From Bacteriovorax sp. BSW11_IV (GTDB lineage: Bacteria; Bdellovibrionota; Bacteriovoracia; Bacteriovoracales; Bacteriovoracaceae), in NCBI RefSeq assembly GCF_000447755.1, contig NZ_AUNE01000027.1, positions 62,001 to 126,000 of the forward strand: DNA of 64,000 nt, written 5' to 3'. Both the position numbers and the translations under genes were made by a program. Numbering within the stretch: position 1 is the stretch's first letter; every line of letters starts with the position of its first letter. Positions 1 to 9,800 of the stretch are shown here, in pieces. The notes below the pieces were generated by a model. The model had not been told where the DNA came from and made no database searches. It saw nothing but the letters and a program-made list of their open reading frames with translations.

Positions 1-64
1 CCGCGGCCTGGGCCTGTGTTAGTGTCAGTAGGGTTATTGAACCAATAATTAGACTCTTAAGCAT
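1..64 (-). CDS. Truncated secreted protein (N-terminal signal peptide only)
   Basis: Only the first 21 codons lie inside the window; the gene continues beyond base 1. The visible peptide starts MLKSLIIGSITLLTL and ends TQAQAA, which has the charged start, hydrophobic core and small residues of a Sec signal peptide. The start is an ATG at 64 with a strong ribosome binding site (AAGGAG, 71-76 on the minus strand) seven bases upstream. The mature protein is not visible, so no function can be assigned. Confidence 0.7.
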   Translation of the reverse strand, partial: MLKSLIIGSITLLTLTQAQAA

Positions 65-172
65 AAATACTCCTTATTAGATATGGAGTCTTTATAATAG
101 AAAGTCGAATTTTAGGCCAAGGGCACATGTAGGAATTATAGAGGTGTCTAAAGACTGTAAATTAAAGAGTAA

Positions 173-934
173 TCAAGGGAAATCAATGTAATACTTCTTC
201 TCAATGGTTTTTAGTTTTCCCTCTTTTTTCAGCGAATTCATCGCTTCCATGATGCTTTTCATTGTTAGTTTTGAATTGGGGCGGCCAAGAATCTTGTGAT
301 TATAAATTTGGTCATAATCTGCAGAAAGCTTGAGTTTTGAAGTGAGGTCTTGGTTGATATCGGATTTCATCTTGAAATAGGATTCTGTAATAATCGCCAG
401 GTCAGCTCGTCCTTTTAATACAAGATCTATATTTTTACTATGATCATTTGTGAAGATGATATTGTACTTTCTCTTTAGCTCTTCTTCATTGCTCTCAAGC
501 TCAGCAAAGCCATAGTGATAACCAAGAATAACAGCGATTTTTTTATCTTTTAAATTTTTTTGTAGATCTTTTTGAGTGTAGATACTTTTATTAGTTTTTA
601 AGCTTAGATATTTCTCTCCACCCATAGCAATTATTGGCGACACACTTAAGTTATATTTTTCCCAACCCCATTTTTCTGACTCAAAGAAAATATAATCAAA
701 TTTGTTTTCTTCGTAATCTTGGTAGCGTCTTTTTGGAGAAGTGAAATAGGGGCGAAGTTCAATGTCGAACTTAACAAGTTTGTCATTGAGCAGGTGGATA
801 AGGTCGACTGCAGCTCCTTGGGCCTTGGTATCTGTTATCTCAGCATAGGGAGGAAAATTGTAGAGGCCAACGTATATAACGTCTAATGCCAAGGAGTGCG
901 CACAAATGGCCCAGAATAAAAATATTTTAAACAT
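173..934 (-). CDS. Periplasmic solute-binding protein, family 3 type
   Basis: A 253-residue protein with a short signal peptide (about residues 1-16, ending HSLA). The mature part has the fold pattern of family 3 extracellular solute-binding proteins: an early GLYNFPPYAE segment, a QGAAVDLIHLL helix where these proteins usually have a G.D.dl motif, KKIAVILGYHYG at the second lobe, and GRADLAIITE near the hinge. Such proteins bind polar amino acids or similar solutes. No permease or ATPase gene is adjacent, so it may act as an orphan binding or sensing protein; Bdellovibrio relatives carry many such orphans. The ATG at 934 has AAAGG six bases upstream. The ligand cannot be read from the sequence. 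Confidence 0.75.
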   Translation of the reverse strand: MFKIFLFWAICAHSLALDVIYVGLYNFPPYAEITDTKAQGAAVDLIHLLNDKLVKFDIELRPYFTSPKRRYQDYEENKFDYIFFESEKWGWEKYNLSVSPIIAMGGEKYLSLKTNKSIYTQKDLQKNLKDKKIAVILGYHYGFAELESNEEELKRKYNIIFTNDHSKNIDLVLKGRADLAIITESYFKMKSDINQDLTSKLKLSADYDQIYNHKILGRPNSKLTMKSIMEAMNSLKKEGKLKTIEKKYYIDFP

Positions 935-1184
935 ATCAACCTTTAAATACTTTAGAAGATTATAAGCGAAAACCCTTGATTATTGAGTTAAAAAATTTTA
1001 CTCATTAAACCACGGTAATCATGGAGAGTTTAACTCGGTCATTGTCTAAAATGGTTGATGGCCAAAGGGTCGTTTATATTTATGATCATTGACCAAAGCT
1101 TAGGCAGTAAAGGCCCAAAATTGAGGGTCATCTCATTAAAATTACACTTGTATTTCAGGCGTCATTTTTGCACAAAGTACTGCG

Positions 1185-2399
1185 ATGATTAATTCAATAA
1201 GAAGCTCAATCTTATTCGCACTGATCTTTGGATCAATGTATTCACTTCCTTTACAGGCAAGTGGTCAATGCTTTTCACAATTAGAAAATTCCTACACTCA
1301 CAGTGAGGTTTTAAGTCGACTAGAGAATCTAAGTCCAGGGATCGATAAAGACAAAATTCGTCTAAAAGTTTCAAGTGTAGATTCCTCTTTTATGTTTTAT
1401 CGCAGTTTTGTCTCTCTTTTTTATGATGAACTAAAAGCAAGATTGGCCAACAGTCCTCTTCGTAAATTAGAGCACTTCCAAGGATTTTCACCCATTGACT
1501 ATCATCCTGATAACTTTTCATTTTATGGTGTAGGAAATAAAGAATTAAGATATCAAATGAACGATTATGATAATGGCAATCGTGTCCCTGTTATCACTGA
1601 TCTTATTCGCTATATGAGCTCTTTAAAAATTGCTAATCGTAACAGATTTGATCGCAAAGAGCTCAAGGAGCTTATTGAATCATATTATAAAGGTCTCCAA
1701 GGTAAAGAAATTGATTACCCAGAATTTATGCTGAAAAATATTCACTTCAAAGATGGACACTATTTTTCTGATTCATCGGATTATGGAGGTCAGAAATTAG
1801 TGCGCAAATTATCTAAAGGCAGAGTTGCTAGGGAGCTTAGTAAGGATGAAAATCATTTCATAGAGCAGATTGTGGAAGATTTTTTCAAGGGACGTTTAGA
1901 AGTTCTTGATGCTTTTAAATATTATAATGTAACAGGTGGTTCAGGAGGGCTTCTTCGCTATAAGATTCTGCTCAGGGATAAGGATCATATTCTCGTCTAT
2001 GAGTTCAAAGAAATTGAAGCAGGGGCCTTTAATCCTTTAAATGCAGTACTCAATGTTTCTCCTATTGAGACTTTAAATTTCCTCGTTGAGGACCCTCGCT
2101 TTCGTAATTTTTATGGGATGGCCCAAATGAGTGATAAAACTTATTTTGTCAGACCAAAATTTGATAATTTTAAGCAAGATGATTTTTTAGAATATTCCAA
2201 TAAGCAACAATTGAAATTGGCCAAAGTTCAAATGAATGTTATCGGCCTCAATCATAGAATCGCTCTAGGTAAAAAAAGTGAAATTTACTGGAGTGAACTC
2301 TCTACATTAAAAGACATTTTATCCGATAAGGTCGATGAGATGACAGATATAATGAATTTTTATTATGAACTTTTATCCAAAGATAAAGCTTCTCTCTAG
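1185..2399 (+). CDS. DUF2252-like exported protein
   Basis: A 404-residue protein with an N-terminal signal-peptide-like segment ending LQASGQC. Conserved blocks fit the DUF2252 family, which is distantly related to kinase-like folds: IDYHPDNFSFY (family pattern GD.H..NFG), MNDYDNG....P.ITDLIRYMSSL (family NDFDE..pgp...Dl.RL..S) and GGSGGLLRYKILL followed by EFKEIEAGA (family G.GS.G...y..L and KE). The function of the family is not established; phosphotransferase activity is only a fold-based guess. An exported DUF2252 protein is somewhat unusual. The ATG at 1185 has no clear ribosome binding site; a second ATG at 1236 would shorten the signal peptide. No partner gene is evident in the 250-base upstream gap. 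Confidence 0.6.
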   Translation: MINSIRSSILFALIFGSMYSLPLQASGQCFSQLENSYTHSEVLSRLENLSPGIDKDKIRLKVSSVDSSFMFYRSFVSLFYDELKARLANSPLRKLEHFQGFSPIDYHPDNFSFYGVGNKELRYQMNDYDNGNRVPVITDLIRYMSSLKIANRNRFDRKELKELIESYYKGLQGKEIDYPEFMLKNIHFKDGHYFSDSSDYGGQKLVRKLSKGRVARELSKDENHFIEQIVEDFFKGRLEVLDAFKYYNVTGGSGGLLRYKILLRDKDHILVYEFKEIEAGAFNPLNAVLNVSPIETLNFLVEDPRFRNFYGMAQMSDKTYFVRPKFDNFKQDDFLEYSNKQQLKLAKVQMNVIGLNHRIALGKKSEIYWSELSTLKDILSDKVDEMTDIMNFYYELLSKDKASL

Positions 2400-2459
2400 A
2401 AAAAAAATTCTTTTGCTGTTAAATTCATACTATTCCAAAGCATAGAAAATGGACGGCCA

Positions 2460-3836
2460 ATGATCGAACAGGATCTGACTGAACAAGAATTATTTGATAG
2501 CATCGCTAGGGATGTTGAGCGCTACGGCCATGAGAATATGGTTGTCTATCCTTACGATCTCAAAGAAACTCTTGTTCAACTGCGTGAGGAGAGTGAAGTT
2601 CTCTATCGCAAGGCCCTAACCATTATTCCCAACGAACTTCTGGCCGAAGTTATTTCTGAAATGCCTGGTCATCTCCAGGAAGAAGCCGCTGAATATCTTG
2701 GTGCCTTTAAACTCGCAGACGTTACATCAAAAATGGATACGGATGATGCGGCCGACTTTATTCAGACCATTAGTGAGTCCAACGAAACTATTGCGAAGAA
2801 TATTCTATCGAATATTGATAAAGAAGATCGTGACCTTATCAAGTCTCTTATTTCATACGACGAAGATGTGGCCGGATCTTACATGCAAACCGAGCTTTTT
2901 AGCGCCAATTTAAACGAAAATATTGGTTCTTCAATCGATCGTTTGAAACAAATGAAGGCCCAGGCAGAACTTGATAATGTTTATCATGTATTTATTGTCG
3001 ATAAATACAATAAATTTATTTGCTCTATCGGTTTAGAAGAAGTCATTATTATGGACTTCAAGAAAACATACAAAGATATCATCGAAGATGAAGAGAAAGA
3101 ATATACTCAAATCTTTGCAGGCCACAGAGACGATATTAGTAAGGTTGTTGAAAATGTGAGTAAGTACAACCTCTCTACTATTCCTGTCATTGATGAAGAG
3201 GGAATCCTTATCGGTCGAATCACTTCCGATGACGTTTACGATATTATCGAGGAACAGGCCACTGAACAGATCTATCATATGGCCGGGGTTAACGATGAAG
3301 TCGAAGAAGAGGCCGATATTTTTGCGGTTGCAATTAACCGAGGCAAGTGGTTGGCCATAAATCTAGTGACGGCGGTCGCGGCTTCAGTGGTTATTGGTCT
3401 ATTTGATACGACGATTCAATCCCTTGTGTCTCTTGCTATATTGATGCCGATTGTGGCCTCTATGGGTGGAAATGCCGGAACCCAAAGCTTAACGGTAACT
3501 GTTCGCCAACTTGCACTTGGAAGTATTTCTGAGGGCGATGCTAAAGACACAATCATTAAAGAAGTTGTCCTCTCATTATTAAATGGTTTGATCTTTGCTC
3601 TTGTGATTGGATTATTGGCCTATTTATGGTTCGATATGCCGCTTTTAGGGGTCGTCATTGCCCTTTCAACTGTGATCAATCTTTTATTTGCAGGATTTTT
3701 TGGATCCATTATTCCTCTTGTTCTAGAGAAATTAGATATTGACCCAGCAGTGGCAAGTACTGTTCTTTTAACAACAGTAACAGATGTTGTTGGCTTTTTC
3801 AGTTTTTTGGCCCTGGCCAAATGGATGATCTTATAG
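2460..3836 (+). CDS. mgtE: Magnesium transporter MgtE
   Basis: A 458-residue protein with the full MgtE architecture. A cytosolic N domain covers about residues 40-140 (LLAEVISEMPGHLQEEAAEYL, DDAADFIQ). A CBS-domain pair covers about 140-265 (DEDVAGSYMQTE, then STIPVIDEEGILIGRIT). A plug helix is followed by five predicted membrane segments from about residue 300, containing the pore signature LMPIVASMGGNAGTQSLT. The family moves Mg2+ down its gradient through the inner membrane and closes when Mg2+ binds the N and CBS domains. It ends tail to tail with the next gene on the other strand, overlapping it by six bases (TTATAG). Confidence 0.93.
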   Translation: MIEQDLTEQELFDSIARDVERYGHENMVVYPYDLKETLVQLREESEVLYRKALTIIPNELLAEVISEMPGHLQEEAAEYLGAFKLADVTSKMDTDDAADFIQTISESNETIAKNILSNIDKEDRDLIKSLISYDEDVAGSYMQTELFSANLNENIGSSIDRLKQMKAQAELDNVYHVFIVDKYNKFICSIGLEEVIIMDFKKTYKDIIEDEEKEYTQIFAGHRDDISKVVENVSKYNLSTIPVIDEEGILIGRITSDDVYDIIEEQATEQIYHMAGVNDEVEEEADIFAVAINRGKWLAINLVTAVAASVVIGLFDTTIQSLVSLAILMPIVASMGGNAGTQSLTVTVRQLALGSISEGDAKDTIIKEVVLSLLNGLIFALVIGLLAYLWFDMPLLGVVIALSTVINLLFAGFFGSIIPLVLEKLDIDPAVASTVLLTTVTDVVGFFSFLALAKWMIL

Positions 3837-4694
3837 CTTGTAGCTAACTCCTAAATACATGTGAACACCATCAAGTGAATTGAGTACCATTTCTTCACTT
3901 CCCGTATTAAATGGTTCAGTGTCAAAGACTTTGAACTTCATCATTTTAAGTCCCCCGACGAAACCCCATTGCGAGGCCGGGAAAAGTCTTATTTGTCCTC
4001 CAACACCACCGCCTAGATAAAGTCCACGATTAAAATCTTCTGCATTTGGGTCAGTGAATTGAATATCACCCGATCCTGATAGTTGTCCTACCAGATCGAT
4101 TGAAAAAGTTGAGTTGAAAAGTAGGGAATAAAACAGATAAACATCTAGGCCCACAGTTTTAACGGCCAGCTTTTCTTGCTCGGCACTGAGATAATTTAAT
4201 CCAATGGCAAAGGCCATGGGTTTATTTGGTGGCCTATGCTCAAGAGCAAGAGACATAACGGTGGCGCTTGCAAGGGTGTCGTTATAAGCAGTTGTTAGCT
4301 CTTCCCATTGAGGCCCTAGTGCCATTTGACCGTAAGTCAGTGTTAGAAAGTTATTTTCAGAAAGCTTGTCGATATCATCTTTGAAGAGCTCATCCACATT
4401 GTGCTCGTTTATTTTTTGGTGCCCAGATACCTCTGAAACCACCTCATCAGAAAGCGAAAGATCTTTTGTTTGAATATAGGCCACACGCCCTGAGACAATG
4501 ACAGCATATATGTCTTTGACTCCAATGGGATTATCACTGACGCGAACTTTTTTCCCAAAGCGGATATAACCCAAGGGGCTTGTTAATTCCTTGTCAGCAA
4601 AGACGACCGCCTTTGATGTTGTAACAGTGGCCACCCTCGCAGCAAGAGAATTTAAACAAAATAAGGCCAACATTATGACAATAATAGATTTCAT
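3831..4694 (-). CDS. Exported protein with SH3-like N-terminal region
   Basis: A 287-residue protein if translation starts at the ATG at 4694. This start gives a clean signal peptide (MKSIIVIMLALFCLNSLAA); the longer in-frame start at 4781 would add 29 residues and bury the signal sequence. After cleavage, about residues 20-75 resemble a bacterial SH3 domain (VTTSKAVVFADKELTSPLGYI, then KVRVSD and AVIVSGRVAYIQ). The C-terminal two thirds have alternating glycine-rich strands (YLGGGVGGQIRLFP, GFVGGLKMMKF, HMYLGVSYKL) that look like an outer-membrane beta-barrel or a beta-sandwich. It is divergent from gsk and convergent with mgtE. The function is unknown. Confidence 0.6.
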   Translation of the reverse strand: MKSIIVIMLALFCLNSLAARVATVTTSKAVVFADKELTSPLGYIRFGKKVRVSDNPIGVKDIYAVIVSGRVAYIQTKDLSLSDEVVSEVSGHQKINEHNVDELFKDDIDKLSENNFLTLTYGQMALGPQWEELTTAYNDTLASATVMSLALEHRPPNKPMAFAIGLNYLSAEQEKLAVKTVGLDVYLFYSLLFNSTFSIDLVGQLSGSGDIQFTDPNAEDFNRGLYLGGGVGGQIRLFPASQWGFVGGLKMMKFKVFDTEPFNTGSEEMVLNSLDGVHMYLGVSYKL

Positions 4695-4795
4695 AAGATC
4701 TATTATAGCTACAACACATATTTTTTTCAAAAACATTGTTGAAATAACTAGCGATGTTTTATGATAGAGCAAACTATTCAATGAGCGAGGGCCCC

Positions 4796-6094
4796 ATGAA
4801 GTTTCCTGGTAAGAGAAAAACTAAGCATTATTTTCCCGTCCGTGATCAGGGTCGTATTCCTTTCGAGGAAAACTTTGTCGATGGTAAAAAAGTTTACGTT
4901 GTTGGGATTGATCAACTTCTTGTAGATATTGAGGCCCATGTTGAAGATAGTTTCTTAGAAAAATACAATATCCCTAAAGGGGAATCAGTTGTTCTTGAGT
5001 CAGATGTGGTGGAAGAAATCTACTGGAAACTTAAAAATGAAAATCGCATAATAGGTGAATTTGCAGGAGGAGCTGTCGGGAACACTCTTCACAATTACTC
5101 TATTCTAAGTGACGACAGATCTGTGGCGCTAGGAACAATTTGCGATACTATCAGAGTTGGTGATTACGCCTTTAAATATATTTGTTCAACTTCATCGAAA
5201 GTTGATTTTAGCTATCTTCAGCCAAGTGATGGACACATGGGAAGGGCCATGTGCTTTTTAACTCCAGATAAAGAGAGAACTTTTGCCATTGGTAAAGGGA
5301 TAATGAATAATCTCACTCCAGAGTATATTCCTGAAGACGTGATTTCTGGTTCGAGTGCTCTGTTGGTAACAGCATTTTTGTTAAGAGATAAAGAGGCCCC
5401 AATGTATCAGGCCACAATCAAGGCCTGTGAAATTGCTCTAAAAAATAATGTTCCTGTGATCTTTGCTCTAGGAACAAGTTCTCTCGTTGAAGAGCGTCGC
5501 GATGAGTTTTGGGCCTTTATTGATAAGTATGTCACTATATTGGCGATGAATGAACAAGAGGCCTTGGCCCTAACACATATTGATGACCCTCTTCTTGCTA
5601 GTGAGAAGGTGTTGGATATTTGTGATCTCATTTTGTTAACTGTTGGTAAAAGAGGTCTTTATATTGCTTCATATGTAGATGAGCAAAATGCCAGAAAAAC
5701 AGATGATATGATTCATACAAAATCAATTTCAGAATATAATTTATATGAGTATTCTCGTGCACAAAAGAAAATTGATTGCCATCAACCAATGAAAATTTAT
5801 TCTCACATTAATCCTTATTTAGGAGGACCTGGAGAAATAACTAATACGAATGGTGCAGGGGATGCGGCCTTAGCGGCCTTGTTGCATGATATCGCGGCCA
5901 ACGAATACCATCGAATGACTTTACCGAATTCACCTAAGCATAATGATAAGTATCTCACATACTCGTCAATTCACCAGATTTCTAAGTATGCCAATAGGGC
6001 GAGTTATGAAGTTTTAAAACAAAATTCTCCACGTTTATCTCATGGCCTTCCTCAAAGAGAGGAAAGCTTAGAAGAGTCTTATTGGGAATTATAG
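4796..6094 (+). CDS. gsk: Inosine-guanosine kinase
   Basis: A PfkB-family (ribokinase-like) nucleoside kinase of 432 residues that phosphorylates inosine and guanosine to IMP and GMP in purine salvage. Diagnostic features are the N-terminal KFPGKRKTKHYFPV, VVGIDQLLVDIEAHVED, FAGGAVGNTLHNYS, ILAMNEQEALALT, the PfkB anion-hole motif NTNGAGDAALAALLHD and the C-terminal LPQREESLEESYWEL. From memory, these blocks match the gammaproteobacterial Gsk (E. coli Gsk has 434 residues) almost end to end. The ATG at 4796 is chosen because it aligns with the E. coli start and has GAGG upstream; an upstream ATG at 4781 lacks one. It is convergent with pyrF (six-base overlap), so purine salvage and pyrimidine synthesis genes sit side by side. 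Confidence 0.93.
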   Translation: MKFPGKRKTKHYFPVRDQGRIPFEENFVDGKKVYVVGIDQLLVDIEAHVEDSFLEKYNIPKGESVVLESDVVEEIYWKLKNENRIIGEFAGGAVGNTLHNYSILSDDRSVALGTICDTIRVGDYAFKYICSTSSKVDFSYLQPSDGHMGRAMCFLTPDKERTFAIGKGIMNNLTPEYIPEDVISGSSALLVTAFLLRDKEAPMYQATIKACEIALKNNVPVIFALGTSSLVEERRDEFWAFIDKYVTILAMNEQEALALTHIDDPLLASEKVLDICDLILLTVGKRGLYIASYVDEQNARKTDDMIHTKSISEYNLYEYSRAQKKIDCHQPMKIYSHINPYLGGPGEITNTNGAGDAALAALLHDIAANEYHRMTLPNSPKHNDKYLTYSSIHQISKYANRASYEVLKQNSPRLSHGLPQREESLEESYWEL

Positions 6095-6805
6095 AAGTTC
6101 TTTTCTTAGAAGCTCAGTACTTTGTTCATAAGGGCGCTCTTTCGTTGTTAATGAGCGTCCCATAACAAGATAGTCGGCACTTTTTACGAAGGCCTCCTTT
6201 GGAGAGAGGACTCTTTTTTGATCGCCGATATTTACACCAGAACTAATTTCGCTTACAAGTCTTACACCCGGGCAGACAGTTATAAGTGAAGGGTATTTAT
6301 TTTTAACATCACTCGCTTCTAATGGAGAACAGACAACACCATCAATATTTGTTTGATCTGCAATTGAAAAGAGACGGTCAAAGGCCTGTTCTTGTTCATT
6401 TTTATCAATGCCCCAGATCGCTTTAAAATCCTCGCCCTCGAAACTTGTAAGATAACTCACTCCCAGAAGTTTACACTCAGATAGGTATTCATTTTTAGTT
6501 TCAAGTGCTCTTTTACACATGGACTTTCCTCCCTGTAGATGGAGAGTTAGAAACTCAATAGGAAGACCTGAGAGTGATTTGATGGCCCCGCTTACTGTAT
6601 TTGGAATATCGTATAGCTTAAGATCGAGAAAAATTCTTATACCAAATTTGTCATAAAGCTCTTTTACAAGGAGATGACCTTCTTTGTAGAAGGCCTCCAT
6701 TCCAATTTTGTAGAATGAAAAATCTTTGTGTGATTTTCCAACAAACTCAAAAATCTCATTTCGATCCATGCCATCAAGGGCGACGATGATCTTATCTAGA
6801 CTCAT
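6089..6805 (-). CDS. pyrF: Orotidine 5'-phosphate decarboxylase
   Basis: A 238-residue protein that decarboxylates OMP to UMP, the last step of de novo UMP synthesis. Family motifs are IIVALDGMD at the start, the catalytic segment FLDLKLYDIPNTV (Lys and Asp residues), LTLHLQGG, GVVCSPLEA, TVCPGVRL and VMGRSLT with the phosphate-binding Arg. The ATG at 6805 has GGAAG at the right distance; the longer frame would need a TTG at 6817. It overlaps the end of carAB by 14 bases, which indicates translational coupling in a pyrB-carAB-pyrF operon. Confidence 0.95.
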   Translation of the reverse strand: MSLDKIIVALDGMDRNEIFEFVGKSHKDFSFYKIGMEAFYKEGHLLVKELYDKFGIRIFLDLKLYDIPNTVSGAIKSLSGLPIEFLTLHLQGGKSMCKRALETKNEYLSECKLLGVSYLTSFEGEDFKAIWGIDKNEQEQAFDRLFSIADQTNIDGVVCSPLEASDVKNKYPSLITVCPGVRLVSEISSGVNIGDQKRVLSPKEAFVKSADYLVMGRSLTTKERPYEQSTELLRKELL

Positions 6806-9800
6806 TTTCACTTCCAATATTTTGAAGTTTTACAGGTACTAACTCCTGATCAACAGTTCCAATTAAACTTTCGATCACGGCCAAAATATTCTCCGGTCTT
6901 GTAAAGCACGGAACTCCAAATTGAATGGCGTAGTTTCGAATAAACTCCCCATCTGACTTTGATTGTCCTTGATTTAGTGGAGTGTTGAAGACCATTCTTA
7001 GTTCACTGTCTTTAAGGGCCTCTATCATTGATATACCCTCGTGGTCACCAATTTTTCCTACGAGAGTACAAGGCAGTCCTTGTTTGGTGATATAATCATA
7101 TGTTCCACTTGTGGCCATAAATTTATGGCCAGCACGATGAAGAGTCTTAAGATAAGGAACAATACTTGCTTTATTTCTGTCGGCCAATGAGAAGAGGATT
7201 GAACCTTTGTGATTTAAAGAAGGATAATTACCTAAATACGACTTTAAAATCGCATGATCTTTATCGCTATCTATCCCGAGAGTTTCCCCAGTTGAGCGCA
7301 TTTTTGGTCCAAGGATAATATTGTCTTGAATAAAGCGATCAAATGGGAAAGTTGATTGTTTAACACAAAAGTATTTTGCCTTTTCTCTATCAAAATTTTC
7401 GATTTCTTTCCCACAAAGAGCGTCGGTTGCTTTTGCGGCAAGATTGAGTCCACATGCTTTACTTAAAAATGGAATTGTTCTTGAGCCTCTAGGATTGGCC
7501 TCGATACAATATATTTTTTCACCTTTAATCGCATATTGGAAATTGATGGGACCAATAACACCAAGCGCCTGGGCCAAATCTCGAGAGATATTTTTCATCT
7601 TTTGATACATTGAACTGGTTAGCATCACTGGTGGAGAGATCATTCCCGAATCTCCAGAGTGAACGCCTGCGTGTTCGATATGCTCACAAACGGTAAAAAT
7701 ACAATTACCATTAACATCTCTAATCAGGTCAACGTCATATTCCATTGCGCCTTCTAAGTAGTTTTCTACTTGAAAGATGACTGCAGAATTTTGAAGTTGT
7801 TCTTTTAATTGCTCTGGTAAATTTTCCAGTTCACTGTGATGGTGGAAAATGTACATACTCTCTCCACCAATAACATAACTTGGTCTGATGATCACAGGTA
7901 GACCAATTTCAATCATGGCATTGAGTACATTTTTGTGACCAGAAACTTCCATTGATTTTGTATGAGAGAGTTCGACTTTTCTTGTGATTTCATAAAATCT
8001 CTTTCTATCTTCCGTGAGATCAAGTAGGTCAAGTGATGGCCCGAGAAATTTTATATCATAAATTTCTTTTCTAAATTCGGATTCTAAATGTTCTCTAATA
8101 TTTATTCCTGTTTGCCCTGAAAAAGAAGCGATGACGCCGTTTGGATTTTCATGGGCCAGAATATCGAAAAGGTCTTCTGAAAAAAGAGGAGTGAGATAAA
8201 GTCGATCAGAACTATCATAATCAGTACTTACTGTTTCTGGATTAGAGTTTAACATAATGGCCTTGGTACCATTTGTTCTTAAATGCTCACAACTTTTTAC
8301 ACATGAATAATCAAATTCGATACCTTGACCAATCCTGTTTGGACCAGATCCTAAGATCGCAACAGTTTCACCTTCTTGTGATAATGCAGAGGCCTCATTT
8401 TCTTTTTGATAAGTAGAGTAGAAGTAAGGTGTTTTTGCACTGAATTCTCCTGAACAAGTGTCCACCGCCTTATAGATTGGAGTGATTCCAAATTTATAAC
8501 GTGTGGCCAAAATTTCCGAAAGACTCTTATCTGTAAGAAGTGCAAGATGCTTATCGCTAAAGCCCATGGCCTTTAATTCTTGAAGTTTTTGAGGGTTAAG
8601 TGTTTTATCTTCTTTAAGCTCATTTTCTTTTTCAATAAAAAGCTTCACTTGATCTATAAACCATGGAGTGATCCTTGATAGATTGAAAATTTCTTCTGTG
8701 CTCATTCCCAGTCTGAGGGCCTCAAGGACAGTCACAAGACATAACTCTTGTGGTGTTTTCAGACGCTTTTCTATGCTTTGTCTTGTTAGCGTTAATGGCG
8801 CTGATTTTAGCTGGAGAAGTGAAGGAATCTCTAGTCCCATTTCTGTTGAGCGCAGGGCCTTCATAAAGGCCTCATTAAAACTTCCCCCTAGAGCAAGCAC
8901 TTCACCTACTGATCTCATCTGAGGTCCTAGGTCTTTAGAACTTGTTGGGAATTTATTAAAGGGAAAAATTGGAATTTTTAGTGCCACATAATCCAACGTT
9001 GGTTCAAAGGCCACTGGAGAGACGAGTGTGATGTCGTTTAAAATTTCTTTTAAGGTAAATCCCACTGCCAATTGAGCAGAGATTTTTGCAATAGGATATC
9101 CCGTTGCCTTTGAGGCAAGGGCCGAAGAGCGGCTCACTCGTGGATTCATTTCAATGACAACAATATCATTTTCATCAAAAGGATTGATGGCAAATTGAAC
9201 GTTAGCGCCACCGGCCACGACATTCATATGTTTAGCAATTGTCAGGGACATAGTACGCAGTTGTTGGTAACAGCGATCACTTATCGTTTGTGCTGGGGCC
9301 ACGGTGATAGAGTCGCCAGTGTGAACACCACAAGGGTCAACGTTCTCAATAGAGCAAATAACAACACCATTTTTATTCTTATCTACCATGACTTCAAGTT
9401 CGACTTCTTTCCATCCTAGGAGAGACTTTTCCATCGTAATTGGAAATTTAATGTCCGAATTAAAAACATCTTCTAAGTCTGCCACGTTATGAACTAGGGC
9501 CGCACCTTTTCCCCCTAGCGCGAAGTCACGTCTAATAATAAGAGGAAAACCAACTTTACTTTCCGCTAAGCTAAGAGCATGAGTTTCGCTTTCGGCCATG
9601 AATCTTTTTCCAGTTTGGTAACCAAGCTTAGTCAGTTCTTTTGCAAAGAGTTCTCTGTCCTCTGTTTTTTTAATGGTATCAACATTGGCCCCAAGAAGTT
9701 CAACGCCAAGTTCTGCAAGAATCCCTTGCTCTTCTAGTTCTACACATAGGTTAAGCGCCGTTTGTCCACCCATTGTTGACAAGACGGCATCAACATTTTC

